Positions 30,349 to 42,281 of a stretch of 64,000 bases of DNA are shown one piece after another. Within the stretch, counting starts at the first letter, position 1. Each line of letters starts with the position of its first letter. The notes under the pieces are model-generated. The model saw nothing but the letters and a program-made list of their open reading frames with translations, was not told where the DNA came from and did no database searches. Made by a program: the position numbers and the translations under genes. The stretch is from Calcarisporiella thermophila CBS 279.70 (taxonomy: Eukaryota; Calcarisporiellomycota), in assembly GCF_041956535.1 (NCBI RefSeq), contig NW_027192207.1:64810-128809 (forward strand). Reading direction: 5' to 3'.

Positions 30349-31480
30349 GAGATAGAGCGAATAATCTAAAAGCGGTGAGGTGTGAAAATGGTGGACACAA
30401 TGGTTGGATTATCAGGGTGGTTTCTATGTGAATCGCTAGAGTGGAAAAAAAAAGTGGGAATACAATTTACACGTCAGCCCTAGGTTATATTAGGTTATAG
30501 GCTATTAACTGATACCTGAAGGGTATCCTGCCCGAAAAGGGAACAGTTATAAAGAACTAGGCCTCTCCACCCCCCACACTTAGTGAGATTGATTGGACAC
30601 GGTAACAATATTTGAAATGAGAGGGTGAAATGCGTACCTAGGCTCTTTTGTAAAATAGATTTCATTAAAATACGCTTTTCGACGCACGACAAGTTCTGCT
30701 GCCCAGACTTCTTACCCCCGGCATTTTGCCTCAACGAAGAAAGTGAATATGAATCTCTCGGTGGAGGAAAACCGGATTCTCTTTAATAAGTTTGGTGCTC
30801 ACGCCCATATACACATCCCTCGAGCTTATCAGCCATCCTCTCTCTAAAACCTACTGTTATAAGAGGACAGAAAGCCATTTTATTTATCATATTAATCTCT
30901 GAGCCTCCTCCCCCTCGCACAAAACATCTCATCTCCTTACACAGTGCCCTCTCACATATCCATCACTTCGCCCAAGCTGTTGAGTTAAAGAGAGAATACC
31001 AACTCAAGATAGTGAATACCGTAAAAAGAAAGTTTGGAGGGTGAAAAATAAAACGAAGAAACCCTTGCGATGTAGTCTAAAGCATCTGGGATAGCTTTGA
31101 TCTTAAGCATTTAGCCGCGTTGGCTGTATGGAAGAAAAAAAAAGGAAAAAACAGAATATAGGAAAATACAGAGTACGATGGGAATAGAGATTGCACGTAT
31201 CTCAGTAGAAAAAATTGGAGATGCAGTAGCATGCATAAGGGTTAAGTTTGATGAAACGTTTTGGAAGAGGGAAAGAGGCAAATGGCATCTAACATAGCTT
31301 GGGATAATGTTGTATTTTAAGCATGCTATAGCAAATTACAATACGAGCTTTTAATATTCGCTGGCTACGTACGTAGCGCTCCCACAGGTGTGAAGAATCT
31401 TTCGTCGGCATAAAAGAGAATCAGAAAAAGTGTGAGATAGAGTATAGCATGAGGATTGGGTTGGAGGCGTATTGGAACGA
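30349..31480. other. 1.1-kb intergenic region, no gene seen
   Basis: Upstream of importin alpha (minus) and downstream of TMX2 (minus). It has AT-rich and pyrimidine-rich stretches. A minus-strand 79-codon frame at 30495-30734 lacks an ATG start, and an ATG CCG GGG before a GTAAGA sequence near 30726 could be a short 5' exon, but no partner exon was found. Confidence 0.45.
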
Positions 31481-32434
31481 TCAGTCCAATTTCTCATCCT
31501 TCTCCTTGTTATCAATTCTTTCCTCCAGTTTAAACGCACTCACAATTGATTTCTGTGAGATTGAGAGCATAGTCGTTATATAAATGGGGCTGCCCAAAAA
31601 AGAAAATGCCGCATACACTTACCATTGTTCGATCCCATCCAAGCCGCTGCAGCGTGTCCCGTCCCAACTTCCTTCGTCCTTCATCGTCCACCACCCGCTC
31701 GGGTAGTCTCTTGATTTCTTTCCCCGACTGGAACATCACAAGAGTGGGGAGGTCGAATGAAGTGGGGTCTGTATTGATTTGCACACTCTCGGCAACGCCT
31801 GGATACTTTTCCACGTCTATCTTTCCAAACTTCACACTCTTTGTGTATTTCAGGGAAGTACGTGCAACTACGGGCTCAAAATTTCGGCATGCCGCATTCC
31901 ATGTTGCATACATTAGCACGATCCATTTTACATTCTCCTCCTCTACAGTTTCGAGTTTTTTGGGGGTAGAAATGCCCGCAAAATCTTCTCCTGTCAATTC
32001 AACCACGTTGGTTGGGCCTCTATAAGGTGGCTGTGGGATAATGGCAAAGACAAGGATGTATGCTAGGGCGAGAGAAAGCAGGATCCACCATCGGCCGTAC
32101 CAATAAAAGAGTGCAAGATTAATGACCTTAGCATATAGGAAAACGACACTGACGGCCTCCTCAGCACTAACGACACTTCGGAGTTTGAGAAGAAGCATCA
32201 AGGTAATGGGGATATAGATTTTGTATTCTCTCTCCTACATTGAAGGGCATTAGGGCAAGCATTCAACGAAACATGAAGGAATTAATAGAAACCACTTACA
32301 AAGCCTTCGGCCTCTGGGAGATAATGCTGTGAAAGAGGCGTATGCCGTAATAAAAACCATGCTGAGCTCAAGAGTAGATTGAGAATGTAATGCGGGTGGA
32401 GTAAGCGATACAGAATTTGGCTCAGAGGTTCCAT
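31481..32434 (-). CDS. TMX2: TMX2-like thioredoxin-related transmembrane protein
   Basis: Three exons on the minus strand: 32300-32434, 31623-32234, 31481-31552 (272 aa). The order matches animal TMX2: an N-terminal start (PLSQILYRLLHPHYILNLLL), further membrane segments (REYKIYIPITLMLLLKLRS, WWILLSLALAYILVFAIIP), the PPYRGP motif, then a thioredoxin-like domain (VKWIVLMYATWNAACRNFEP, VKFGKIDVEKYPGVAESVQI, LPTLVMFQSGKEIKRLPE). The C-terminus KEKDEKLD is charged. The redox motif is degenerate (N-A-A-C instead of C-x-x-C), as in human TMX2 (S-N-D-C), so it is probably not a classical oxidoreductase. Location: ER or mitochondria-associated membrane, inferred from TMX2. Confidence 0.87.
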
Positions 32435-32628
32435 GATTCTGTTTTATGCAAGAAAGAAAAAGGTAAAAAGGAGGGAAAACAATCTTAATTTGCAGTTAAA
32501 AGGAAAAAGGTGTGACGTTTTCTTACGTTCAAAACGCGTATATATGATTATAATATAATTTTTTTGTTCTCCATTCCATTGCATTGTCTTCCTACAGATT
32601 ATTTGTCACGAGTATATAGATTAACATA

Positions 32629-33827
32629 ATGTCCCAAAGCGAATCTTCGAACAAAAAACGGGCTGCTGAATCACCAGATACCACTGCAAAGAAACGCTCC
32701 AAAAATGCAACCTCTAATGGAAGCATACTTCCAAAAGAGACTATTCGCGACCCCTCACTTCCCAACAATAAATCTCTCCCCGACTCGCTCAATTTTCCAC
32801 CACCAACACCGGAAACTATTAAAATCGCATCATGGAACGTGGCAAGCCTCAATGCTGCGCTTAAGAAAGGCTTTTGGAAGTATGTGGATGCGGAAGATCC
32901 CGATATCTTGTGCTTGCAAGAAACGAAGGTGAATATGCCAATGAGACAAGCTTTCTACGAGCGCTACCGACACCAATGGTGGGCGATAGAACAAAAGAAA
33001 GGATATTGTACGTATTTCTACAATTTTTTTAACGATTCAGGTGTAAGTTTAACCTTTTTTTCCCTCCCTCCCACTCGAAAATCAACTTGGGATTTAGCTG
33101 GAACAGCCGTGTTCTCCAAACATAAGCCGCTCTCCTCCACCATTGGTATTCCCAATATTGAATCAAGTAGAGGACGCGTCATCACACTCGAGTTCAACAC
33201 ACTCTATCTCGTCGCATGCTATGTCCCCAATGCCGGGGAGGGGCTTAAGAATTTGGAGGCAAGAAAGAAATGGGATAACCAGCTGCTTGCTTATGTGAGG
33301 GAACTCGAAGAGAAAAAGCCCGTGGTATGGTGTGGAGATCTCAATGTTGCCCATTCTCCCTTAGACATTGCAAGGCCGCAGCAGAATAGAAACAAGTAAA
33401 TAGAATGAAATAGTGAAGTGTAGAGAGAAATGCTCATCCATGACCATTTGATCTCTCGTGATCGAATAGATCGGCGGGATTCTCCGACGAGGAGCGCGAG
33501 GGGTTTTGCCGCTTCCTTAGCGTGCCATTTGATCCTGCCGGTCCAATGCCCTCCAAAACGCTACCAGAAAAGGATGCGAGTCCCCCAATACCCGAGTCTC
33601 AACTCATGGTCGACACATATCGTCACCTCCACCCACAAGCTTCAGGCCATTACACCTATTTCTCCTACCGCTTCCGCTGTCGCGAAAAGGGGGTCGGCTG
33701 GAGGCTTGATTATTTTGTGGTGAGCAAATCCATCCTTGATAGGGTAGTTGCCAGTGAGATTCGGCACGACTGTTATGGAGCCAGTGATCACATTCCCATT
33801 ATTTTGGTGCTAAAAGGGGATATCTAG
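32629..33827 (+). CDS. ExoIII-type AP endonuclease (Ape1-like)
   Basis: Three exons: 32629-33007, 33098-33395, 33470-33827 (344 aa). ExoIII/EEP-family active-site motifs are all present: KIASWNVASLNA, LCLQETKVN (metal-binding Glu), KKGYSGTAVFSK across the first intron, ACYVPNAG, WCGDLNVAHSPLD, KSAGFSDEER across the second intron, VGWRLDYFVVS and GASDHIPIIL (catalytic His). A Lys/Ser-rich N-terminus with KKR clusters looks like a nuclear localisation signal. No GRF zinc finger follows the catalytic domain, so it is of the Ape1 (APEX1) type rather than Apn2. It cleaves DNA 5' of abasic sites in base-excision repair. The first intron is 90 nt with no in-frame stop, so its retention would insert 30 residues. 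Confidence 0.9.
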
Positions 33828-33962
33828 ATGTTGGATGAATGGGCTATTTTATATGGAGTAGTAGATGATTCTAAATCAGTCTAGTGTATTGCATTTAGTT
33901 AATGATGGGTTTTCAAAGTGGAAATTCGCTCAAGTATTAAGGATAAATAAACAAAAGAGCCC

Positions 33963-36077
33963 CTATTGCTCCCTCCAAGCGCTAGGTTTTCTCCTCAGCC
34001 GTTCCTCAAGTTGAGCCTATCGAAACAGCACAAAGATTCAATCCATTTGGTCTCAATCAGTATTCTTTGTGGGTACTCTTTTACCTCGTACAGGCTACTA
34101 GGGCCCACGGGAGAGCCCGCACTTTCCCACCATCCTCTTCTGTGCCAGGAGACAATCTGTTTTGCGAGCTTGTCCGTGCTGCCAATAGCGAAGTTCTGTG
34201 CAGTAGGGGGCTGCTGAACAACAATTCCGCCCTGACAGCGAGAGTTCCAAACGAGAGAGTTTGCGCCGGCCCAACCATGCCCTATAATATTGATTTGAAG
34301 ATGGTTAAAGGCTGAAGAAGGAGGGCGGAGAGGAAAAACATTTTGGAGATAGAAATATGCTTCAGCTTTTGACTCATTTATCTCTCTCCTGAGTAGCGAA
34401 TCAAAAGCTGAGAGTTTGGACACGAGAGGGTGGAAATGAGAGGAAATGAGAGGAAATAAGAGGGAGGATAGACTCGAGAGAGCACCCATATCACAGAGAA
34501 AAAAAATTACCGGTTCCGCTGTCCTTTCTGTCTTGAATCACAAGCTTTCCCTCTATATTAATTCCATCATAGAGTTGTCCCGTGGACCATCGCATGTGTG
34601 GACCGACGTCACCACTTCCGGTTGCTGTGCACTTCAGTAGAACGTTGGGGCCTTGCACTCGGCCCATGAAGGCATAGCTATGGAAGGAGTAATCTGCATG
34701 GCACCGATCAAGAAGATTAAGCTGCCCATCAAAATGGAATGCCGATTGCCCCGAAAAAAGGGGAGGGTTTGAGAAGGAGGGGTAAAAGTGGTGGCATTTG
34801 GATATCGTGTTGTGCTTTGTACCGGCGTTGAGGCTGAGGAAGTTGTGGAAATAGGTGCTGGTGTAGAGAAAATGAAAGCAGAAAAAATAAATGACACAAC
34901 CATGAACGGAACCCTATATAAAGCCAGCCTACCTATTGACGTTGTGCATCCATGAATGCTCTACATGCTTAAACCGAGCTACATAATTAAAAAACATCTC
35001 GGGCGAGAACTTATAATCCCGGCCCCGGGGGATATCTTTGTAATCCGCCCTGGTCTTCCCCTTATTTGCTGGACACTCAAAAACGAGATCTTGGAGTCCG
35101 ATATGCCTTAAGCGCCGGTTCTCATACTTCACAACAAACCCACCGCCATATTCTTTGGAGATGGCCATGGTTAGAGGAGCGTCCAGGTGCAAATACTTGC
35201 CCTCAATACGCCGCACCACTCGATACGCAACAAAGTCCATTGGTTTCCACTGCTGAACATGCGGCTTCTTTGTCGGTAGCCTGTCCATTCCAATCGCCCT
35301 TATCCACTCATGATTGCCCGTCGTTACAACGAGAATGTCGTCGCCCTCTTTGAAATTCTTAGGGTGTTCTACCGGGATGGATTGACTTCCAACGGGGACA
35401 TAGTTTTTGGCGACACGGGTCCGTGTGCGGCGGAGAGGACGTTGCGACTGGCCCGAAATCTCGAATAGAAAATGATTTTTTGCCGGATCGACATTGGCGA
35501 TCACTTGCGTTCTTGCTTCGGGATCGCCCCGCAAGACAATGCCACTTGTTCTGATATAAAGACTATCCGACACACGGTATCTCCCACCCATAAGCATTAT
35601 TGCTCCGCGGTATCCATTCTCACCAAGGGGAAGCCGTGAGATAGAATCGATTGCGTCCTGTATACGGCGAGTGTCATCGCCATTATGAGCCGGATAAAGG
35701 CGTTTCACAACAGGTAGATTCGTGGGTATGCTCTGCTCACCATACTCGTAGCCGACGTAAGAAAAATCGGGGATACGATCTCCTTGCCTGGTGTAAGGCT
35801 CATAGATGAGTGTGCCATTAGGCGATGGATAGACAAGGCGACTTGTGTGAAGAGCTGGATTTGGCGGGTGGGCGGGCGGAGTGCCATCTAGTTCTTTATG
35901 CACTTGGAATGATGGAAATCGATGATTGCGATGTATGTCACTGTGCTTATATGAATTTAAGGATTGACTCCATATGCGGTGGAACGTGCTAAATAGCGCG
36001 TCCTGTACGCCTGTGAAGGCGTAGATCAGGACTACGACCACGAATAAGTATTTCGCCGCTGTTGAGTAGGACACCAA
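33963..36077 (-). CDS. Membrane-anchored right-handed beta-helix protein (pectate-lyase superfamily-like)
   Basis: Four exons on the minus strand: 34933-36077, 34511-34857, 34085-34281, 33963-34016 (580 aa). An N-terminal hydrophobic helix (YLFVVVVLIYAFTGVQ) acts as a signal anchor. The body has features of the pectate-lyase-3/beta-helix superfamily: DDTRRIQDAIDSI, RGAIMLMGGRYRVSDSLYIR, SGIVLRGDPEARTQVIANV, then a run of helix coils including HNTISKCHHFYP, FDGQLNLLDRCHADYSFHSY and GHGWAGANSLVWNSRC. It ends with WESAGSPVGPSSLYE and a basic tail. This architecture is known to me mainly from bacterial and a few fungal secreted proteins; polysaccharide lyase or hydrolase activity is inferred. Catalytic residues cannot be assigned. 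Location is extracytoplasmic. Confidence 0.75.
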
Positions 36078-36529
36078 CGTGAAGGATTTTGGATGGGTAA
36101 AAGAAGAAAGGAATAAGGAAGGAAAGATGTGGGGGAGAGGAAGGAAGGATGAAGTAATATAATCAATTCACGATTACAGAGATGTATTAAAAGAAAAATT
36201 ATGAATAGGTCGAAATTGCTCAAAGAGCAAGTTTATACCGATCGAGTGACTGCTCATCCAGAGTTTCCCACTTTCTCCGCATCTTTTTCCCTGTTCTCTA
36301 TATATAATTTTTTTTTCCTGTTCACTTCTCAAACTCACCTTCACCATTGTATATTCAGTATCATCTCTTCTATCTTTGATCTCTCTTGCATTGCTGATAT
36401 TATATCATTCCTTATCACCAGTTCTTTAACCACCAGTTCGCTCCATTAATCCTTCCTTATACTTGCCCTGCATCGAAAATTACACTAACCCCACCTTCGC
36501 TTTTTTTCCGCTAGCGCGATTCTCATTCA
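36078..36529. promoter_or_regulatory. Divergent intergenic region, beta-helix gene / Gad8-like kinase
   Basis: 452 bp between two outward start codons. It is pyrimidine-rich on the plus strand from about 36280 to 36460 with repeated CTTC/TCTC stretches. This looks like a promoter or 5' UTR of the kinase. No specific site is claimed. Confidence 0.45.
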
Positions 36530-38620
36530 ATGAACGTTCCTTGGCTGAAAAGTATGGATGCCGGATGGCATTTCAGGCTATGATTGAACATGCTTCTTTG
36601 TTCTTTTATGATCGATGGGTGGCGTGCCTAACCTTTTATACTTGCAGAGAACAAAGAGGGAGGGCCCTCTACCCCTCCCGCCAATCCGCCATTCCCCAAT
36701 CAACCCGCTTCTAAACCTCGCAATGGCGTTCTTCTCATCCGAGTGATCGAGGGTCGCGAGCTTTCCGTTCCCCCAAGTGTTCAGGTACCACAGCCTCCAC
36801 CCGCCGCGCAGCAGCAAGCCATGATGCAGCAGGTGGGAGGTGGGGGAGGCAAGCGGGAGAGCTGGATTAGAAAGCAGTGTTGGTGGCTGCCATACTGCGT
36901 TGTCGAATTTGACAAGGCAAGTGATTAGCAATTGCGTAATCTGGGTGCTGCCGGTACTCATGCTTGCCGATGGTTTGTGTTGTGAATTAGAACGAAATTT
37001 TGATCAACCCGCTGGGCGGCGATATGCTTAATCCTATGTGGCAGTACCGAGCCAACTTGTATGTGCAGTGCATTTTTCATTTCTATAGAGTTCATTAAAT
37101 GATGCACAAAACCTCATCTATATTGCATTTGACCAACTTAGTGATGTATCACGTGAATCCGACGTTTCTATATCTGTGTACCTCCGCTCCCCCCCCGGCT
37201 CCCCCATCGGCGCCGACATCTTCATGGGGGCTGTCAAGCTCCACCCCTTGTTCGCTCAACAGAAGCTGCAGGACGAGTGGTACCCGCTACATGGCGGCAC
37301 GGGCCACATCCGGGTGCAGCTCTGCTACAGGCAGGATCCTACGGGCGAGCCGCTGACCATCGAGAGCTTTGATCTCCTGAAGGTGATCGGAAAGGGTAGC
37401 TTTGGCAAGGTAATGGCCTATGGCAAACCAGCCCACCAGGGAAGTACGCTGAAGCCGCCCCCTCTTCTCTCCTCCCCATTATCCAGGTGATGCAAGTGCG
37501 AAAGCGTGACACAAACCGCATCTATGCCATGAAAATCATTCGCAAGGCCCACATCGTCTCTCGCTCCGAGGTGACGCACACCCTTGCTGAACGCACCGTC
37601 CTCGCGCAAATCAACAACCCGTTCATCGTCCCCCTCAAATTCTCGTTCCAAAGCCCGGAGAAACTATACCTTGTCCTCGCCTTCATCAACGGGGGCGAAC
37701 TCTTTCACCACTTGCAAGCAGAGGGCCGGTTTTCGGAAGAGCGGGCCAGATTCTACGCGGCGGAGCTGCTGTGCGCTCTGGAGTGCTTGCACGTGTATAA
37801 CGTCATTTACCGGTAGGCCTGACCCCCCCCCCCATTTCCGCTGGCCTTGCCATCGTTGTTGCCGGCAAGGCGACCTTTATTTGTGCTCACGGCTTCTCGC
37901 CTGTATTTTTTCCCCCTTGGTTGGATGCATAGGGACTTGAAACCGGAGAACATCCTCATCGACTATAATGGGCACATTGCTCTCTGCGATTTTGGCCTGT
38001 GCAAGTTGAACATGGTTGAGAACGCCACCACCAACACCTTTTGTGGCACGCCAGAGTATCTTGCCCCCGAGCTCCTGCTTGGCCAGGGCTACACCAAGGT
38101 GGTCGATTGGTGGACCCTGGGCATCCTGCTCTACGAGATGCTGACGGGCCTACCGCCCTTCTACGACGAGAACACCAACGAGATGTATCGGAAAATCCTG
38201 CACGATGAGCTGGTGTTTCCGGACGAGGTGAACATGGAGGCGCGGGGCCTGCTCCAGGGGCTGTTGACCCGCGACCCCACGCAGCGGCTGGGCACCAACG
38301 GGGCCCACGACATCAAGCGGCACCCGTTCTTTGCCAGCATCGACTGGCGCAAGCTGATGGAGAAGAAGGTCCAGCCGCCGTTCAAGCCCTCCGTCCAGAA
38401 CCCCATGGACACGTCCAACTTCGACGACGAGTTCACCAACGAGCCCGCGTTCGATTCCGTGGCCGACGATAGCCATCTGAGCGAAACGGTGCAGGCCCAA
38501 TTCCAGGGCTTCACCTACAACCCTTCGGACGGCATGGGCGGCTCCTTGAGCGGCGTCAGCGTGGGGGGCGGCGCGGGAAGCGTGCTAGGGTCGGGGCGGC
38601 AGGTGGAGAGGTACATGTGA
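36530..38620 (+). CDS. GAD8: AGC kinase of the Ypk1/Gad8 (SGK) type, TORC2 effector
   Basis: Six exons: 36530-36551, 36648-36916, 36991-37058, 37142-37409, 37487-37812, 37933-38620 (546 aa). The third exon is preceded by a GC-AG intron (GCAAGT donor at 36917). The N-terminal C2-like domain ([17 protein letters not shown]..., [14 protein letters not shown]) carries a Pro/Gln/Gly-rich insertion. Kinase motifs: [43 protein letters not shown]-loop [12 protein letters not shown], and FDEEF then the hydrophobic motif FQGFTY near 38502-38519. Sequence around [20 protein letters not shown] is almost diagnostic for Ypk1/Gad8. It is expected to be activated by PDK1 at the T-loop and by TORC2 at the hydrophobic motif and to control membrane and stress responses. 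The N-terminus is short (MNVPWLK). Confidence 0.93.
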
Positions 38621-40357
38621 CGGGGGACGCTGATAAAGGATAAGCCGACAACACGGACACTCTGAGGCCAATAACAATCTCTTTCACGGATTTTTTTTAT
38701 TATATTATTCGAAGGATTTTTATTTTTTTTTTCCTAATAAAAACTCTACCTCCACCAGGAAATGAGATCATATTATGCACCCTTAAGAAAGAGAGGAAGG
38801 CGAGAAAAAAAAAAGCAAGAAGAAGGGGAGGGAGGGGGAGCCAATGCCGGGGACTATGCAGAGTGGAAAAGCTAAACTAATCTTACAAGCTTCCGCTGGA
38901 ATTTGCGAGAGAAGGGATGGAAAAACACACCTCACCAGCAATGCGAAAATGCGAGAGGTACCCAGGCGCCCCGGGTGAGGTCAGGTGTGATGGAATTAAA
39001 GGCCGAAGAAAATAAGAATCGTGGGGGAATTTGCGGATAGCGAAAAGGGCAGCCATTTTAATTTCGCGAACTTTTTTCATAGCTTCTTAGCAAGGAAACA
39101 GGCTCTGTATTCTACCCTTTCCCCTCTCCACCCCCCAAAAACCCTTCTGATTCCCTCCCCCTCCCCCACAGCAAACCGAGGAACCAAGATAATGGAAGCA
39201 GGCACTGCACGGCATCGCGCTCCTCGCACCCTCAGCGCCCAATTCCCCTTATTCCCCACCCTCTCGCAGTTTCGCCGCCCGGAAGCAAGCCGAAGACATT
39301 CAACTCCATTCCATCCCCCAAAAGACGCAGACCCCCTCCCCACCCCATTAGCCGACAATAGAGCCACCGGCGTCGCCGCTCCCATAGGACTCTGCTGTAG
39401 CCGAAGCTCCAGTAGGAGTAGCGCGGACAGCAGTAGAAGCGGGGGCGGGCCCTGCCGCGGCTATCCTTGCGCATGTCTATCCCCCAACAGCTACGTCTCC
39501 TTTCCGAATCCAGATTCCTTCGATCCCCTCAAGCTCATAAGCAAGAATGGAGAGGAGAAGAAGATGGAGGATGGTGAGATGGAGATGGAAGGATATGAGG
39601 GCATGGTTGTCAATGGAGTCAAGCTCTCGTGCTGATCTGATCAATCCGGACTCTCTATGATCTTGGATACATGCGACTCTATTTATAGTGTATATCTATA
39701 GCATACCCTTAGCGTGTTCTCCCCTGTGTATACATTCATATCTATGTAGAAATAACAAAGTTTTTATCAAGTTTCGCAACTCTCTGCTCAAGAAAGCTGC
39801 CCATTCCCTCTCGTTTCAAATCCCATCTAAACTACCTCGCCAACCCTGCGAAGAAAAAGCGGTCTACGTCAAGAGATTCCCTTTAATACTAATAAACGAG
39901 ATGAGGAAACGTAAGAGAGGAGATTTCGAGAATAAGAAAAGAAGAATGCGAAGAGAAAGACAAAAAAAAAAAAAAAAAAAGAAAGAAAAAACATTAGGAG
40001 GATAAAGGCGAAAAGAAAAAAAAAATCAACATCTTAAAAACCAACTAAGGAAGAAAAAAAAAACAACATCAGAAAAAGAAAAAAGAAAAAGCAAATAAAA
40101 TAAACAAATCTATTATTATTTTCCATGCGATTTTTCATATTATTTGAAGAGATATTCTTCGACCCCGGTCGTAGAGGAGGGAGAGCGGGCGAAGGCGAAG
40201 TTAGGGAGGGCACGAAGCAGATCATGAAAAGGCAGAGAGAGGAGTCGAGGTGAGAGGAGAGGAGAGAAGAGGAGAGGGGGGAGGAGGAAATGAGGAGAGA
40301 GGAAGTTGAGGAAGCCACGCGGCTCCCATATAGAATAGAAATTAAGACGGAGTCCGT
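38621..40357. other. 1.7-kb intergenic region with low-complexity purine tracts
   Basis: Between the Gad8-like kinase (plus) and the methyltransferase (minus, convergent). It contains poly-T/A near 38692-38730, an A18-20 run at about 39963-39982, and a GA-rich stretch (40180-40310). Weak ORFs at 39077-39635 are Ser/Pro- or Arg-rich on both strands without similarity. No gene is supported. Confidence 0.5.
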
Positions 40358-42281
40358 TTAGTTTCGCTGTGGTCCTCCAGGCCCATTCCCAATCAACACC
40401 TCGCTTCCTATTCGAGAGTCGACTTCCGGGGTTGAGGCGGGGAGGTTCAGCTGCTGTTCCCCCATCGACTCCACCAATAAGGGCGCTGTGGTGACTTCCT
40501 CCTTCCTCTCCACCTCTCCCCTGTCGACTCCTTCTCTCTCCAGCCCACCCTTCTCTACACTCTTTCTCTCCACCTCCTCCTCCCCCTTCGCCGCGAGCCC
40601 GCTCTCCTTCGGCTTTGCATCCGCATCTTTGTCGCCCCCCTCCTTCTCCCCCTCGTATGGCTTCCTTCCCAGCCCGATATACACGTTAGAGTAGGACCGA
40701 TATGTCTCAAACTCCTGGCAAATCTCGTTCAGCCATTTGCGACACTCATCCTCGGACACATCCAGCGAACGCTCCAGCCATTCCCGCTGTGCCATAATAA
40801 AAGCGACATAGTTGTCGCGAAGGAGCTCGCCAACGCGGCCACCCCATTCCCCGAGTGGGATGGAGAGATAGGATCTGGATGCTTCTGTGAAACCCTTTGC
40901 TTTTAGCGCCGTGTCGAGACGCCGGCAAATGAGGGGATCACAGCCTCGCGCTAGCAATGCATGCCGGTCTTTTGTTTGGTTGGGAGGAGGTGAAAGAAAC
41001 AGGACATGAGCTAGTGGCCATGCAAAAGAGAAAAAAAAACACTACTCACATCGCCCGTTCATGCTTTCCCCTTGTGCCGAACAACGAAAGATTTGCATGT
41101 CCATCTAAATTGCAAACAAAAGGATGCATTTAGTGCCTAGCTATTCACCCTCCCTCCTCCCCACCCATAGTGATTGGGCAGCTACCTCGACTAACTGAAC
41201 CCAGCCCCCCGGCTTGGTGACGCGGTATAGCTCGCCAACCACCTGTGGCCAGTGCTCGATCTTGTAGGAGAATAACATATTTCTCTAAAGTAACCCCCCC
41301 CCACCAGGTGCATACGATAAATGACTCTTCCAAAAATTTAAACAATGATGCATGCTTACGTGATGCACAAAATCAAACGAGGAGTCCTCGAATGGTAGCC
41401 CGTCCAAGATATTCGCGATGGAGAAGGTGCAGTTTGGCGGGATGGCCGCGTCTTCACGCAAGAGGTCGCAGATGTCAACTCCAACGAATTCAGAGTTCGA
41501 GTAATCGGCGGCCATTTCCTGTAATCAAACAAGGAGTGCATAGCGTTAGACCTTGGGGGGACGCGAATGCCTGCATAACAATGGCAGCTCTCTTACCATC
41601 AACCATGTCCCAGGCCCACAGCTATTGTCCACGAGGAGCGATGGGCAAAAAGCAAGTAATTATAATCCATTAACAATCCATGATGGACAGATGAGTGGAT
41701 TCCAATGGTTCACCCACCCTATGTCAAGAACACAGGCACCCTTGGTCAGCGTCTCTTGGACCGGAGCGATTGTGTTTCTTAAAAGGAATCAGAAATGGAC
41801 ATTGTCAATTCATCCATGAACATGGGCAGCGTGCTAGCAAAAAGGCAAAGCAAATCGCAAAGGCATTACCCATCGAACGCCCAGCGCAAAATATAGTGCT
41901 CCATCGTGAGACGATCCAGCTCCTCCATGTCGTTCGGCAAAAAATCTACGGCCATTCATCCACAATCAAATCTTCAATCCCAACTCTAACTCTAATCGAA
42001 AAAAAACACCTACATGGTATCCCCTGGACATCGGCATAACGCCTCCCCTCCAACCACTTGAAATTGCTGCGCATGGTCGAGGTGTACCGCGACCCGGTCG
42101 ATGCAAATGCCGTGCTCTGTGTTAGGGAGTGTCTTGACAGCTTGTGGTGTTCTGCACTCAGGGTCTGGCGATTATGGTGGGGGGGTGCAGAGGCAATCTC
42201 GTTGACATTGGGATGGGACGGCCGCCGCGAGGGGGTGCGGATGGTGATGCGAGAGGCGCGCTTCGATTTCACATTACCCAT
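40358..42281 (-). CDS. SAM-dependent methyltransferase (class I)
   Basis: Eight exons on the minus strand: 42014-42281, 41870-41945, 41718-41777, 41597-41621, 41360-41518, 41186-41284, 41050-41104, 40358-40968 (450 aa). Exon 4 is only 25 nt. The class-I fold is clear: YFLPNDMEELDRLTMEHYIL, motif I VLDIGCGPGTWLMEMA split over exons 3-5, motif II EFVGVDIC, NILDGLPFEDSSFDFVHHRN, then ELYRVTKPGGWVQLVEMDMQ. The leading YFLPNDxxExDRLxxxH signature belongs to the fungal methyltransferase group related to LaeA and TAM-type enzymes. The start is taken from the ATG complementary to 42279-42281. The N-terminus is basic (KSKRASRITIRTPSRR) and the tail is Glu/Lys-rich. Substrate unknown. Confidence 0.87.

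Noticed and set aside
30495-30734. 79-codon minus-strand frame upstream of importin alpha
   Set aside because: It begins at a non-ATG codon. The only ATG nearby (about 30726) leads to a short MPG start before GTAAGA, and no matching second exon was found.
39192-39635. 147-codon Ser/Arg/Pro-rich plus-strand ORF
   Set aside because: Low-complexity composition, open frames on the other strand too, no similarity; not called as a gene.
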